Shown: one piece after another, positions 43,276-51,707 of the stretch
Layout: the number at the start of each line of letters is the position of its first letter
Numbering within the stretch: position 1 is the stretch's first letter
DNA from: Chryseobacterium oleae
Lineage (GTDB): Bacteria; Bacteroidota; Bacteroidia; Flavobacteriales; Weeksellaceae
Assembly (NCBI RefSeq): GCF_900115055.1
Contig: NZ_FOVD01000007.1
Location: forward strand, 124,001-188,000
DNA: 64,000 nucleotides
Reading direction: 5' to 3'
Notes under the pieces: model-generated
Databases searched by the model: none
Told to the model about the DNA's origin: nothing
The model's input: only the letters and a program-made list of their open reading frames with translations
Position numbers and translations under genes: made by a program

Positions 43276-44646
43276 ATGCAGAGAATTCGATACTCTAGAT
43301 ACTTGAAATCGATTATTATTTTGCTTGACCTTATGGTTATTGCATCTATCTTTATATTCTTTTTTATAAGCAGGAATGAAAACTTAAGATACCATAGAGA
43401 AACATGGTATGAAAATATTTTCTCACTGATTCTACTCTTTTTGTTCTGGATGCTGCTGAGCGGCAGGACAAAAATCTATAACATTCAGAGGAATCTTACG
43501 TATACTTTGTTTTTGGAACGCCTTCTGATTCATTTCCTGTTTTTTATACTGGGAGTTCTCCTCATCGGAAGGGTTAGCAAAAATGTTTTTTTCAATTCAG
43601 ATATTTACTGGCTCTCATTTTACCTGTTTTTCTTTATTTTCCTTGCAAAATCGGTCATCTATTTTACCATAAAATATTTCCGTTCACTGGGGATTAATTA
43701 CAGAAATGTCATGTTTTTGGGAGAAACAAGCTCTACCGAGATTTTAAAGAATATATTTAAAGACAGAAAGGATTACGGATATAAAATATTCGAATATGAA
43801 GGCCCGGCCATCAATCCCAATACACTTGTTGGTTTCTGGAAAAAGAACGGAATTCACACCCTTTTTTTATCTACTGAAAATATGTTCAATGAGGATACGG
43901 AGAAAGAAATTTTCAAGCTTGCAGAAGACAATAAGGTCCACGTTTCCCTGATTCCGAGCATTACACAGAGTGATTTTTTCCTGTATGATCTTGGATACAT
44001 TCAGACACAGCCGGTTCTAAGCCAGGCCAAATATCCACTGGACTATTATTCCAATTTTCTGGTAAAAAGGACTTTCGATATCTTATTTTCAATATCAATA
44101 TTGGTATTTCTCTGCTCCTGGCTATTTCCAGTTATTGCTATTCTCATCAAAGCAACTTCTAAAGGCCCTGTTTTTTTTATACAAAAGAGATACGGTTTCC
44201 ATGAAGAAGTGTTTTCCTGCCTGAAATTCAGGACAATGATCGTTAATAATGAATCTGCAACGAAAACCACGGAAGAAAACGACTCAAGAATCACCACCAT
44301 TGGAAAGTTTCTCAGAAAAACCAGCCTTGATGAGCTTCCCCAGTTCATCAACGTACTGAAGGGGGAAATGTCTATTGTAGGACCCCGCCCTCATATGCTG
44401 GCCGTGGACAATTACTACAAACCAAAGATCGGAAGATACAGTTTAAGAAGTATGGTTTCTCCAGGAATTACGGGCCTTGCACAGGTAAGCGGACTTCGCG
44501 GAGATTATGGAGATGTGGAAGTGGAGATGAAAAAAAGAATCCTTGCAGATACTTTCTATGTAAGGAACTGGAGTTTTGTACTGGATCTGGTCATTGTTTT
44601 AAAGACTGTTTTACTGGTGATCGCAGGAGATAAAAACGCAAAATAA
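43276..44646 (+). CDS. Polyprenyl glycosylphosphotransferase (initiating sugar transferase)
   Basis: These enzymes place the first sugar-phosphate on undecaprenyl phosphate for capsule or exopolysaccharide. The 456-residue protein has four N-terminal helices (about 13-30, 45-58, 78-96, 110-130), a CoA-binding-like middle, a fifth helix (about 275-295) and the bacterial sugar transferase domain: KRTFDILFS, KGPVFFIQKRYGF, SCLKFRTM, KTSLDELPQFINVLKGEMSIVGPRPHM, GITGLAQVSGLRG. It stands alone, with no neighbouring glycosyltransferase cluster. Confidence 0.92.
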   Translation: MQRIRYSRYLKSIIILLDLMVIASIFIFFFISRNENLRYHRETWYENIFSLILLFLFWMLLSGRTKIYNIQRNLTYTLFLERLLIHFLFFILGVLLIGRVSKNVFFNSDIYWLSFYLFFFIFLAKSVIYFTIKYFRSLGINYRNVMFLGETSSTEILKNIFKDRKDYGYKIFEYEGPAINPNTLVGFWKKNGIHTLFLSTENMFNEDTEKEIFKLAEDNKVHVSLIPSITQSDFFLYDLGYIQTQPVLSQAKYPLDYYSNFLVKRTFDILFSISILVFLCSWLFPVIAILIKATSKGPVFFIQKRYGFHEEVFSCLKFRTMIVNNESATKTTEENDSRITTIGKFLRKTSLDELPQFINVLKGEMSIVGPRPHMLAVDNYYKPKIGRYSLRSMVSPGITGLAQVSGLRGDYGDVEVEMKKRILADTFYVRNWSFVLDLVIVLKTVLLVIAGDKNAK

Positions 44647-44762
44647 ATCAAACAAAAGGTTAAGATTACAATTGAGGAATCATATTTGCTTCTAAGGTTA
44701 AATAAACTTTAGGCCTTCAACTGAGCCTTACTTAATTAAATAAAAAAGTCTAATTTAGCAGC

Positions 44763-45515
44763 ATGTTAAAAAAGTTTTTCACAGCAGTAGGAGAATACAT
44801 TATCCTTCTAGGTAAATCCTTGCAGAAACCCCAGAAAATGAGGGTTTTTTGGAAGCTGTTCATGAGAGAAATTAATGATCTCGGCGTCAATTCTTTTGGG
44901 CTTGTGATCTTCACTTCTATATTTGTGGGAGCGGTAGTCGCTATCCAGATGTTCAACAACTTTGATTCTTCCTCTTTTCCCATCCCACCAGCATTCGTGG
45001 GATATGCTACGAAAGCTGTTTTGGTTCTGGAATTTTCCCCAACCATTATCAGTCTTATCCTGGCCGGTAAAGTAGGATCATATATCGCATCCAGTATAGG
45101 AACCATGAGGGTTTCTGAACAGATCGATGCCCTGGACATCATGGGGGTGAACTCTCCCAACTTCCTAATATTACCTAAAATTTGTGCCTGCGTTATTTTC
45201 AATCCTCTTTTGATTGCCATCAGTATCGTATTCGGTATCGGCGGCGGACATCTGGCAGGTATGCTGACCGGAAACTGGACGGAAAACGACTATATCGTAG
45301 GGATTCAGATGTATATGCCCAATTTATTCGTGTATTATGCATTTGTAAAAACTACCGTATTTGCCTTTATCATTGCTACCGTTCCTTCCTATTTCGGATA
45401 TAACGTAAAAGGAGGATCACTGGAGGTAGGTAGAGCCAGTACACAAGCCGTAGTATGGACAATGGTATTTATTATCATTTCCGAATTAATTTTAACCCAA
45501 TTAATATTAAGCTGA
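44763..45515 (+). CDS. mlaE: MlaE family lipid ABC permease
   Basis: The permease of the MCE phospholipid transport system. The 250-residue product has about five hydrophobic segments and the family text FTSIFVGAVVAIQMFNNF near residue 55, LVLEFSPTIISLILAGKVGSYIASSIGTMRVSEQIDALDIMG near 90-130, and a final pair of helices. Its stop overlaps the mlaF start by one base (TGATG), so translation is coupled. Confidence 0.93.
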   Translation: MLKKFFTAVGEYIILLGKSLQKPQKMRVFWKLFMREINDLGVNSFGLVIFTSIFVGAVVAIQMFNNFDSSSFPIPPAFVGYATKAVLVLEFSPTIISLILAGKVGSYIASSIGTMRVSEQIDALDIMGVNSPNFLILPKICACVIFNPLLIAISIVFGIGGGHLAGMLTGNWTENDYIVGIQMYMPNLFVYYAFVKTTVFAFIIATVPSYFGYNVKGGSLEVGRASTQAVVWTMVFIIISELILTQLILS

Positions 45516-46330
45516 TGATTGAGGTAAAAGATCTTAAGAAGAGTTTTGGTGATGTCGAAGTACTTAAGGGAATTTCAACTTCCTTCGACAAAGGAAAGGT
45601 GAACCTGATCATCGGGCAGAGTGGCTCGGGAAAAACTGTTTTCCTGAAAAGCTTACTGAATGTATACCAGCCTTCAGCAGGAGAAATCCTTTTTGACGGG
45701 AATGATATCAATACGATGACCAGAGACCAGAAACAGCACCTGCGTTCAGAGATCGGAACGGTATTCCAGGGCAGTGCGCTTTTTGACTCGTTAACCGTGG
45801 AAGAAAACATTATGTTTCCGCTGGATATGTTTACGAACCTTACTTTCCGTGAAAAAAAGAAAAGGGTTTTTGAAGTAATAGGAAGAGTGCATCTTGACAA
45901 AGCCGGCAGAAAATTCCCATCCGAGATCTCGGGAGGAATGCAGAAACGTGTGGCCATTGCAAGAGCCATCGTCAACAACCCGAAGTATCTGTTCTGTGAT
46001 GAGCCGAACTCCGGACTTGACCCTTATACTTCCAATATTATTGATGATCTTCTTCTTGAAATCACCAAGGAATACAACACGACAACCATCATCAATACCC
46101 ACGATATGAACTCTGTGATGACGATCGGGGAGAAAATTGTATACCTGAGATTGGGAATCAAAGAATGGGAAGGAAACAAAGATGTTCTGATCACGGCAGG
46201 CAATAAAAATCTTATTGACTTCGTTTATTCTTCAGAACTGTTTAAAGAACTGAGAGAATATTTACTTGAAAATAATAAAACGATTGAAAATACAATCACT
46301 AAAATAGACGATAATGAAAAAGGTACTTAG
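45515..46330 (+). CDS. mlaF: MlaF family lipid ABC transporter ATPase
   Basis: This is the ATPase partner of mlaE. From ATG at 45515 the product is 271 residues with Walker A GQSGSGKT (residues 34-41), Q-loop TVFQGSALFDSLTVEEN, signature ISGGMQKRVAIARA near 140, Walker B YLFCDEPNSGLDP near 160, and the H-loop INTHDM. The start overlaps the mlaE stop; a start further upstream would lie inside mlaE. It overlaps the next gene by 17 bp. Confidence 0.94.
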   Translation: MIEVKDLKKSFGDVEVLKGISTSFDKGKVNLIIGQSGSGKTVFLKSLLNVYQPSAGEILFDGNDINTMTRDQKQHLRSEIGTVFQGSALFDSLTVEENIMFPLDMFTNLTFREKKKRVFEVIGRVHLDKAGRKFPSEISGGMQKRVAIARAIVNNPKYLFCDEPNSGLDPYTSNIIDDLLLEITKEYNTTTIINTHDMNSVMTIGEKIVYLRLGIKEWEGNKDVLITAGNKNLIDFVYSSELFKELREYLLENNKTIENTITKIDDNEKGT

Positions 46331-46928
46331 TATAGCGTTAATCGGGTTTTCAATGTTCGCTTCTGCACAGATTTCACTGGCTGCAAAAGCTAACTTAATA
46401 TTCCCGACGGGCTCTCCTTCATGGAAAAACATCAAAGGAACAGTGAATGACGCCATTGAGGGAACAGGAAAGAACAATGCAGGCTTCAACGCGGGTCTTT
46501 CATTAAAAGTTAAACTTCCGGGTTCATTCTATGTAATGCCGGAATTATTCTACACGCACTTCAAAAATGAATTCACTACGGAGAATACTACTTTTGATGT
46601 GAAAAGCAACCGTTTAGATATGCCTGTTCTTTTAGGACATAATGTTCTGGGAGATATGCTTGGGGTCTTCATAGGACCTGTAGCCAGCTATAATTTAAGC
46701 AAGGAAAATACGTACAACGATTTTAAGGAAAATGTTAAAAACAATTTCACTGTAGGCTATCAGTTTGGAGCACAGCTTGAAATCAAGAAACTGCTTATCA
46801 ACGCAAGATATGAAGGTTCATTCAGCAAAGACGAAAGAAACTTCATCAATAAGGTTTCCGGTTCGGAGATCAGATATGACAACAGACCTAACCTGTTCTT
46901 AGTAGGTGTAGGCTATAAGTTTAAATAA
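46314..46928 (+). CDS. Outer-membrane beta-barrel protein
   Basis: The 204-residue product has a signal peptide (cut after MFASAQ, about residue 20) and alternating hydrophobic strands with an aromatic C-terminal end (FLVGVGYKFK), as in eight-stranded barrels of the OmpA/PorT type. It overlaps mlaF by 17 bp, so it is made with the lipid transporter, although no functional link is shown. Confidence 0.82.
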   Translation: MKKVLSIALIGFSMFASAQISLAAKANLIFPTGSPSWKNIKGTVNDAIEGTGKNNAGFNAGLSLKVKLPGSFYVMPELFYTHFKNEFTTENTTFDVKSNRLDMPVLLGHNVLGDMLGVFIGPVASYNLSKENTYNDFKENVKNNFTVGYQFGAQLEIKKLLINARYEGSFSKDERNFINKVSGSEIRYDNRPNLFLVGVGYKFK

Positions 46929-46948
46929 TTCGAAAATAACATCTATAA

Positions 46949-46980
46949 AAAACCCTCAAATATTTAAATTTGAGGGTTTT
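46949..46980. terminator. Bidirectional terminator between the barrel gene and the 103-aa gene
   Basis: AAAACCCTCAAAT pairs with ATTTGAGGGTTTT with a 6-nt loop. It serves two convergent genes; the stop codon of the minus-strand gene (46964) lies inside it. Confidence 0.88.
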
Positions 46981-47275
46981 GATTTTGTCGCTGAAGTTCT
47001 GCTTCACGTTGGGCAATTTCTGCCGCCTGTTTTTCCAGTTCTTCTTTGTCTTTCTGTAATTGTTTGAATTCTTTTCTTTTCTCTTCAGCTTTCAGCGCAC
47101 TTCCTTTGCTTACATATCCTACCATTCCGCCGATAATAAGACCTATTCCTACTCCTGCCATTACGCCCATCATATGGGAGATGGTAATTCCCCCTACCGT
47201 AAAATCAGTGGTCAGATAAAAAAGCAGTGCCGAAACGGCCAGCAGGATCAGTCCTGTAATTGATAAACTTTTCAT
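46964..47275 (-). CDS. Small membrane protein with coiled-coil tail
   Basis: The 103-residue product has two helices (about 5-22 and 32-53, the second Gly-rich with GxxxG spacing) and a charged, Glu/Lys/Gln-rich C-terminal coiled coil (about 60-98; EEKRKEFKQLQKDKEELEKQ). No known domain was recognised. It probably forms oligomers in the inner membrane. Its stop codon sits within the shared terminator. Confidence 0.7.
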   Translation of the reverse strand: MKSLSITGLILLAVSALLFYLTTDFTVGGITISHMMGVMAGVGIGLIIGGMVGYVSKGSALKAEEKRKEFKQLQKDKEELEKQAAEIAQREAELQRQNQNPQI

Positions 47276-47308
47276 AAATATTGTGTTTAGTGGTTGGTGT
47301 TAAAAAAA

Positions 47309-47343
47309 AGCCTTACCCAATTTAGTGAAAATTAAATAAGGCT
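47309..47343 (-). terminator. Intrinsic terminator of the M48 protease gene
   Basis: AGCCTTA pairs with TAAGGCT over a 21-nt AT-rich loop; on the minus strand T8 follows. It lies 26 bp past the stop at 47369. Confidence 0.7.
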
Positions 47344-47368
47344 CTATACAAGATTAAAAATTCTGATG

Positions 47369-48175
47369 TTATATTTTCCCTCCGGCAGCTTTATAATATT
47401 CCAAAGCTTTGGGAAGGTCTCTATTGATATCTGAGATCCTTGTTTCAGGATTCGGGTGAGTAGAAAGGAATTCAGGCTGTCTTGATCCTGAAGACGCTCC
47501 TTCCATTCTATTCCAGAAAGGGATCGCTTCTCTTGGGTCATATCCTGCCATAGACATCAGATACAGTCCCATCTGATCCGCTTCTGACTCCTGGTTTCTT
47601 CCGTATTTTAATAATGCTACCTGAGATCCGATCGGATAAACTTTTTGGAAAATTCCGGCCCATTGTGAGTTGGAAATTGTTCCACCCAAAATTGAACCTC
47701 CATATTGTGCGACCATAGCCTGAGAGATTCTCTCATTTCCGTGTCCTGCTAAGGCATGTGAAACTTCGTGTCCCATCACAACCGCAAGACCGTTGTCATT
47801 CTTCGTAACCGGAAGAATTCCTGTGTATACTGCAACTTTCCCGCCAGGCATACACCAGGCATTCAGTTCATTGCTCTGAATAAGATTAAATTCCCAGCTG
47901 TAATTCGCCAGATCTGCCGATCTTCCAATGCTTTGATAGTATCTTTCTGCTGCACTTTTGATTCTGCTTCCTACACTTACTATTTTTTTAGCGTCTGCAG
48001 TTCCTGATATAATCTTAGATTTAGACAGTGTCGTTTTATATTCCTGAGCAGACATTGTCAGTATTTCAGAGTTATTTGCAATCTGTAATGAAGATCTTCC
48101 CGTGATCGGGTTAGTCGTACAAGCTGCAATTGACAGGGCAACTGCTCCTATTCCTAATAGATGTGTAAATTTCAT
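47369..48175 (-). CDS. M48 family metalloprotease lipoprotein (LoiP/BepA-like)
   Basis: The 268-residue product has a lipoprotein signal (lipobox SIAAC, Cys about 19), then TNPITGRSSLQ as in periplasmic M48 proteases, the zinc motif VVMGHEVSHALAGHGNERIS near residue 136, and a third ligand region ESEADQMGLYLMSMAGYDP. Such enzymes clear misassembled outer-membrane proteins. The catalytic glutamate of HEVSH is present. Length is usual. Confidence 0.92.
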   Translation of the reverse strand: MKFTHLLGIGAVALSIAACTTNPITGRSSLQIANNSEILTMSAQEYKTTLSKSKIISGTADAKKIVSVGSRIKSAAERYYQSIGRSADLANYSWEFNLIQSNELNAWCMPGGKVAVYTGILPVTKNDNGLAVVMGHEVSHALAGHGNERISQAMVAQYGGSILGGTISNSQWAGIFQKVYPIGSQVALLKYGRNQESEADQMGLYLMSMAGYDPREAIPFWNRMEGASSGSRQPEFLSTHPNPETRISDINRDLPKALEYYKAAGGKI

Positions 48176-48234
48176 AGTTCGTGTATTAATAATTCAACAT
48201 TTACAATTTTTATTCCAAAACGGTTGAGAAGGAA

Positions 48235-48242
48235 TATATTTG
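48235..48242 (+). promoter_or_regulatory. -7 box for the DUF4251 gene
   Basis: TATATTTG followed by CATAC matches the flavobacterial -7 pattern, about 40 bp before the start codon. No TTG at standard spacing. Confidence 0.5.
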
Positions 48243-48281
48243 CATACATTTTGCTATTTAAATTTAACAATTAATATGGTT

Positions 48282-48833
48282 ATGAAAAAGTATATCTCAC
48301 TTATATTTATTTTTGGATTTCTTTTTTTCTTTCAGAGCTGTTCATCACAGGGCTCATTAGATTCCAAAACAGTAGATGCACTAGTAAATTCTGAGGAACT
48401 TACTTTTTATGCAGAACGCGCCAATCCAACCAACTATGATGTGATCAACGTTATGAATTCAATGCCGAATTCCACATCAACAAGGATGCTGCAGCTTAAT
48501 GGGGATTATACCATTGTACTCGCCAAAGATAATCTGGAAGTGGTGCTTCCTTATTTCGGAAGAGTATTCAACCCAAGCTACGGAGATCCAAGTAAAAACA
48601 GCTACAGATTTACTTCAAAGGATTTCATCATCAGCAAATCCCAAAATAAAAAAGGAAACTGGACTTTAAGAATTAAGCCAAAAGATGTAAGAAATGTCGA
48701 TGAAATAAATCTTGAAATCTTTAAAAACGGCAAAGCTTTCGTTTCTATGAGAGGTAATGACAGACAGCCGATTACTTATGATGGGTATGTTTCAAAAAAC
48801 GAAGAAAAACCTAAGGAAAAGGAAAAGCTTTAA
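48282..48833 (+). CDS. DUF4251 domain lipoprotein
   Basis: From the ATG at 48282 the product is 183 residues with a lipoprotein signal (FFFQSCSSQ, Cys about 20), a DUF4251 domain (about 30-170; VNSEELTFYAERANPTN, LEVVLPYFGRVFNP), and a Lys/Glu-rich tail. Function unknown. ATG at 48276 is two codons upstream and equally possible; the still earlier in-frame TTG lies inside the promoter box and is rejected. It overlaps meaB by 4 bp tail to tail. Confidence 0.88.
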   Translation: MKKYISLIFIFGFLFFFQSCSSQGSLDSKTVDALVNSEELTFYAERANPTNYDVINVMNSMPNSTSTRMLQLNGDYTIVLAKDNLEVVLPYFGRVFNPSYGDPSKNSYRFTSKDFIISKSQNKKGNWTLRIKPKDVRNVDEINLEIFKNGKAFVSMRGNDRQPITYDGYVSKNEEKPKEKEKL

Positions 48834-49813
48834 TCTTTAGATAAAAATTTTTCAACAAATATTTTTGCTTCAGTACTGGGATTAGAAACCATTTCTGAAG
48901 CATTTTTTCTGTGCTGTACATAAGCTTCTTCCACAGAGCTGCTTCTCTTCATCATGGCCAGAATATATTCCTGAACCCAGTATTCAAAACGCTTTTCTGC
49001 CTGCTGGGTACGGACTTCATTGAAACGCCCGGTTTTCTTTTTAAGATCAATGAATTCATAGAGCTTGGTATAAATCTCATCGAGACCTTCATTGTAAAGA
49101 GCAGAGCCCAGTAAAACAGGAATTTTCCAGCCTTTTTCTTTGGGTGGAATAAAATCCAGTGCACGCTTCAGTTCGAGTCTTGTATTTTTTGCTTTCTGCA
49201 GATTGTCCTGATCCACCTTATTGATAAAAATAACGTCTACCATTTCCATGATGCCCCGTTTGATGCCCTGCAACTCGTCTCCTCCGCCAATGATTTTAAG
49301 GAATAAAAACACATCAGTAATATCTGATACCAGCACTTCAGACTGTCCTACTCCAACTGTTTCAATTAGAATATAATCATATCCTGCCGCTTCGCAGATC
49401 ATCATGGTTTCAAAAGTGGTATTGGCAACACCACCCAGAAATCCTGAACTCGGGGAAGGTCGGATAAAGGCATTTTCCTCCTTGGCCAATTCTTCCATTC
49501 TGGTTTTATCCCCTAGAATACTTCCTTTATTAATAGATGAACTGGGGTCAATAGCCAGAACCGCTACTTTCTTTCCATTAGCAATCACCAATCTTCCGAA
49601 ATTCTCAATGAAAGTAGATTTCCCTGCTCCCGGAACCCCTGTGATTCCAACCCTGATGGAGTTTCCTGTAAAAGGCATAATCTGCTTCAAAAGCTCTTCT
49701 GCCTGAGCTCGGTGTTCGGCTTTTTTACTTTCAACTAATGTAATAGCTTTTGCGATCAGGCGTTTATTACCTGACCTTATTCCTTCAATTAGTTCTTCTG
49801 TAGAAAATTTCAT
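48830..49813 (-). CDS. meaB: Methylmalonyl Co-A mutase-associated GTPase MeaB
   Basis: MeaB protects and reloads the B12 mutase. The 327-residue product has the G-domain: GVPGAGKSTFIE (residues 59-70), AVLAIDPSSSINKGSILGDKTRMEEL (switch region), ILIETVGVGQSE, and FINKVDQDNL. The partner mutase gene mutB is 8 kb away on the same strand. A -7 box lies only five bases before the ATG. The 3' end overlaps the DUF4251 gene by 4 bp. Confidence 0.95.
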   Translation of the reverse strand: MKFSTEELIEGIRSGNKRLIAKAITLVESKKAEHRAQAEELLKQIMPFTGNSIRVGITGVPGAGKSTFIENFGRLVIANGKKVAVLAIDPSSSINKGSILGDKTRMEELAKEENAFIRPSPSSGFLGGVANTTFETMMICEAAGYDYILIETVGVGQSEVLVSDITDVFLFLKIIGGGDELQGIKRGIMEMVDVIFINKVDQDNLQKAKNTRLELKRALDFIPPKEKGWKIPVLLGSALYNEGLDEIYTKLYEFIDLKKKTGRFNEVRTQQAEKRFEYWVQEYILAMMKRSSSVEEAYVQHRKNASEMVSNPSTEAKIFVEKFLSKD

Positions 49814-49818
49814 TGATT

Positions 49819-49826
49819 CAAAAGTA
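49819..49826 (-). promoter_or_regulatory. -7 box directly before meaB
   Basis: TACTTTTG on the minus strand (CAAAAGTA on plus) matches TAnnTTTG and ends 5 bp before the ATG. Transcription would start at or next to the start codon, giving a leaderless or nearly leaderless message. Confidence 0.4.
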
Positions 49827-49923
49827 TAAAAATAACCTTCAAACTCCCATATAAACGGGCATTAATTTTATTTCTTCTAAATTAAAACTAGAGGTTGTCT
49901 TATCAACGGGAGGCGGAAATTCC

Positions 49924-49931
49924 TACATTTG
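49924..49931 (+). promoter_or_regulatory. -7 box of the tandem cytochrome genes
   Basis: TACATTTG, 22 bp before the ATG at 49954. A TTG at 49895-49897 is 26 bp upstream, a little beyond standard spacing. Confidence 0.45.
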
Positions 49932-49953
49932 TTATTCATCAAAATTAAGAAAC

Positions 49954-50244
49954 ATGAAAAAAATATCCGCTGCGGCATTATTGATCTGCCTATTAATGGC
50001 TTCCTGTACTCCAAAGGCCTCCACAGCCGGACCTATAGGGCCTGCCGTTTCTACTGCAGAACAAATAGCACAAGGAAAAACAATCTTTGAAAATGCATGC
50101 GGAAGATGCCACAAACTCCCGGATCCTACAGCACACACGTCTGTACAGTGGGTAGGAATCATGAATTCTATGGCACCAAAAGCGAAACTGACCGATGAGC
50201 AACATCAGTGGGTTTACGATTATATTGTTTCTGTGAAAAAATAA
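49954..50244 (+). CDS. Mono-haem cytochrome c lipoprotein (copy 1)
   Basis: The 96-residue product has a lipoprotein signal (LLMASC, Cys about 18), a spacer rich in Ala/Gly/Pro, and a small cytochrome c with CGRCH (about residues 49-53) and a candidate distal methionine in MNSMAPKAKL. It is anchored to a membrane and probably passes electrons in the periplasm. A paralogue follows after 15 bp. Confidence 0.88.
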   Translation: MKKISAAALLICLLMASCTPKASTAGPIGPAVSTAEQIAQGKTIFENACGRCHKLPDPTAHTSVQWVGIMNSMAPKAKLTDEQHQWVYDYIVSVKK

Positions 50245-50265
50245 TCACCAAATCAAAATATGGGT

Positions 50266-50553
50266 ATGAAAAAAATAATCTTAAGTATGGTGGCAGGTGC
50301 CGTGTTTATGGTATCATGCGGACCCAAAAGTACAGCTGTCACCGGACCGAAGTATACTGCGTCTGAACAACTGGTTCAAGGGAAAACTATTTTTGAAAAT
50401 TCATGCGCCAAATGTCACAAACTCCCTGATCCGGCTAAACATGACGATCAGGGATGGATCAAAACATTAAGCAGAATGGCTCCGAAAGCTAAATTAAACG
50501 ATGAGCAGCATCAGATGGTTTATGATTATCTGATTTCTGTGAATAAAAAATAG
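50266..50553 (+). CDS. Mono-haem cytochrome c lipoprotein (copy 2)
   Basis: The product from ATG at 50266 is 95 residues (a GTATG-type alternative start two codons earlier, at 50260, is possible). It has a lipoprotein signal (FMVSC), CAKCH haem motif and the same pattern KTIFENSCAKCHKLPDP and SRMAPKAKLNDEQHQMVYDYL as copy 1. The two are a recent tandem duplication. No oxidase gene is next to them; the cbb3 locus is 34 kb away. Confidence 0.88.
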   Translation: MKKIILSMVAGAVFMVSCGPKSTAVTGPKYTASEQLVQGKTIFENSCAKCHKLPDPAKHDDQGWIKTLSRMAPKAKLNDEQHQMVYDYLISVNKK

Positions 50554-50554
50554 C

Positions 50555-50583
50555 GTTGGAGGGGTTTGAGAGTTGGAGAGTAT
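50555..50583. repeat. Short tract of drifting GAGAGTT-type 7-bp units
   Basis: GTTGGAG, GGGTTTG, AGAGTTG, GAGAGTA read in steps of seven right after the cytochrome stop codon. The same GAGAGTT unit appears at 18.81-18.84 kb. Confidence 0.45.
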
Positions 50584-50617
50584 TGCTGTGCAAAACTTAT
50601 CATTCATAACTCAGAAT

Positions 50618-51616
50618 TTACAACTCTTTCAAACCGATTCCCAGGCCGGGTTTGTCGGATAGGATTATTTTTCCGTTTTCTACACAATTTCCGGTGGCAT
50701 AGTCATTGGAGATCAGATTGGCTCCGTCCAGATCTGCAAAATCGGTAAGACCTGCCAGTACACAGCCTGCGGATATACCAACGGTGGATTCTGTCATGCA
50801 TCCGATCATGATTTTATAGCCCAATTCTTTTGCTTTTCTGATCATTTCCAACGCTGGAGTGAGTCCGCCACACTTCATCAGTTTGATATTGACACTTTTG
50901 TAATATGGCAACAGCTCTTCAAGGGATTTGAGATACTGACAGTCTTCATCTGCCATCCAGTTGGCCGGACTTTCTTTATTAAGAATTTTGTAATTTCCAA
51001 CTGGTCTTGGCTGTTCAAGATAGGAAAACCGAGCAGTCCTTTCATTTTCCTGAAGCCAAAGACAATCCTGATCTGTAAAACTGGCATTGGAATCCAAGGC
51101 AATATGCCTATCTAATTTCAACAGTTTTTCAATATTAACCTGATGCAGACCTTTGCATTTTACTTTAAATCTGTTCCAGCTGCTCTTTTCTATTTTCCCG
51201 ATCTGGTCATTGATGTCCGCTACAGAAATCGTAATAGAACTTTCTACTAAATTAGGGGAGGGAATCGTATTTAATTCGACAAAACTCTTATTTTCAAGCT
51301 TTCCAAACAAATCCCAATAGGCACAATCTAAGGCAGATAATAAAAAAGGATGTAAATCCATTGTTGAAAGAAAAGTGAAAAATTCTGCAGGATGAATGAT
51401 GGCCTGGTTTTCCAGTAATCTCTTTATTTTCGTTAATCTGACAACAAATTTTCTGATGTCAATCTGATAATAATCTATGGCCACACATTCTCCATAGCCT
51501 TTAACGTTCAAATAAGATAATTCCACCAGCAGGGCTTCTCTTTTGTCATAGTTTCCGTAAGCAATGGAGAAGGTTTCCTTTAACTGAAGGGTTTTAAGTT
51601 CAAAATACAGTTCCAT
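50618..51616 (-). CDS. Dipeptide epimerase-like enolase superfamily protein
   Basis: The 332-residue product has the muconate-lactonising fold: N-domain about 1-110, then catalytic elements KVKC (Lys pair near residue 159), DSNASFTDQD (near 186), ADEDCQ (near 232), IKLMKCGGLTPAL (near 258), and near the end IGCMTESTVGISA with ADLDGANLI. The DxD (DLD) after the eighth strand is typical of L-Ala-D/L-Glu epimerases, which recycle murein peptides. o-Succinylbenzoate synthase (MenC) is the closest alternative. It is separated from the TPR gene by a terminator. Confidence 0.82.
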   Translation of the reverse strand: MELYFELKTLQLKETFSIAYGNYDKREALLVELSYLNVKGYGECVAIDYYQIDIRKFVVRLTKIKRLLENQAIIHPAEFFTFLSTMDLHPFLLSALDCAYWDLFGKLENKSFVELNTIPSPNLVESSITISVADINDQIGKIEKSSWNRFKVKCKGLHQVNIEKLLKLDRHIALDSNASFTDQDCLWLQENERTARFSYLEQPRPVGNYKILNKESPANWMADEDCQYLKSLEELLPYYKSVNIKLMKCGGLTPALEMIRKAKELGYKIMIGCMTESTVGISAGCVLAGLTDFADLDGANLISNDYATGNCVENGKIILSDKPGLGIGLKEL

Positions 51617-51633
51617 AACTTAAAGCTACAAAA

Positions 51634-51654
51634 AAGGATCTTAAAAAGATCCTT
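51634..51654 (-). terminator. Intrinsic terminator of the prfH/TPR genes
   Basis: AAGGATCTT pairs with AAGATCCTT; T6 follows on the minus strand, 54 bp after the TPR stop. It marks the end of the RNA-repair transcription unit. Confidence 0.88.
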
Positions 51655-51707
51655 CTGTATTGAATAAGCCATATTTACAGCCTTTTCTGTTTTAAGTAAA
51701 AAGAGGT

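Noticed and set aside
45475..45978. Minus-strand ORF of 167 codons over mlaF
   Set aside because: It is antisense to a clear ABC ATPase and has no recognisable motif.
48240..48275. TTG start for the DUF4251 protein
   Set aside because: The TTG lies inside the promoter -7 box, and the lipoprotein signal begins at the ATGs at 48276/48282.
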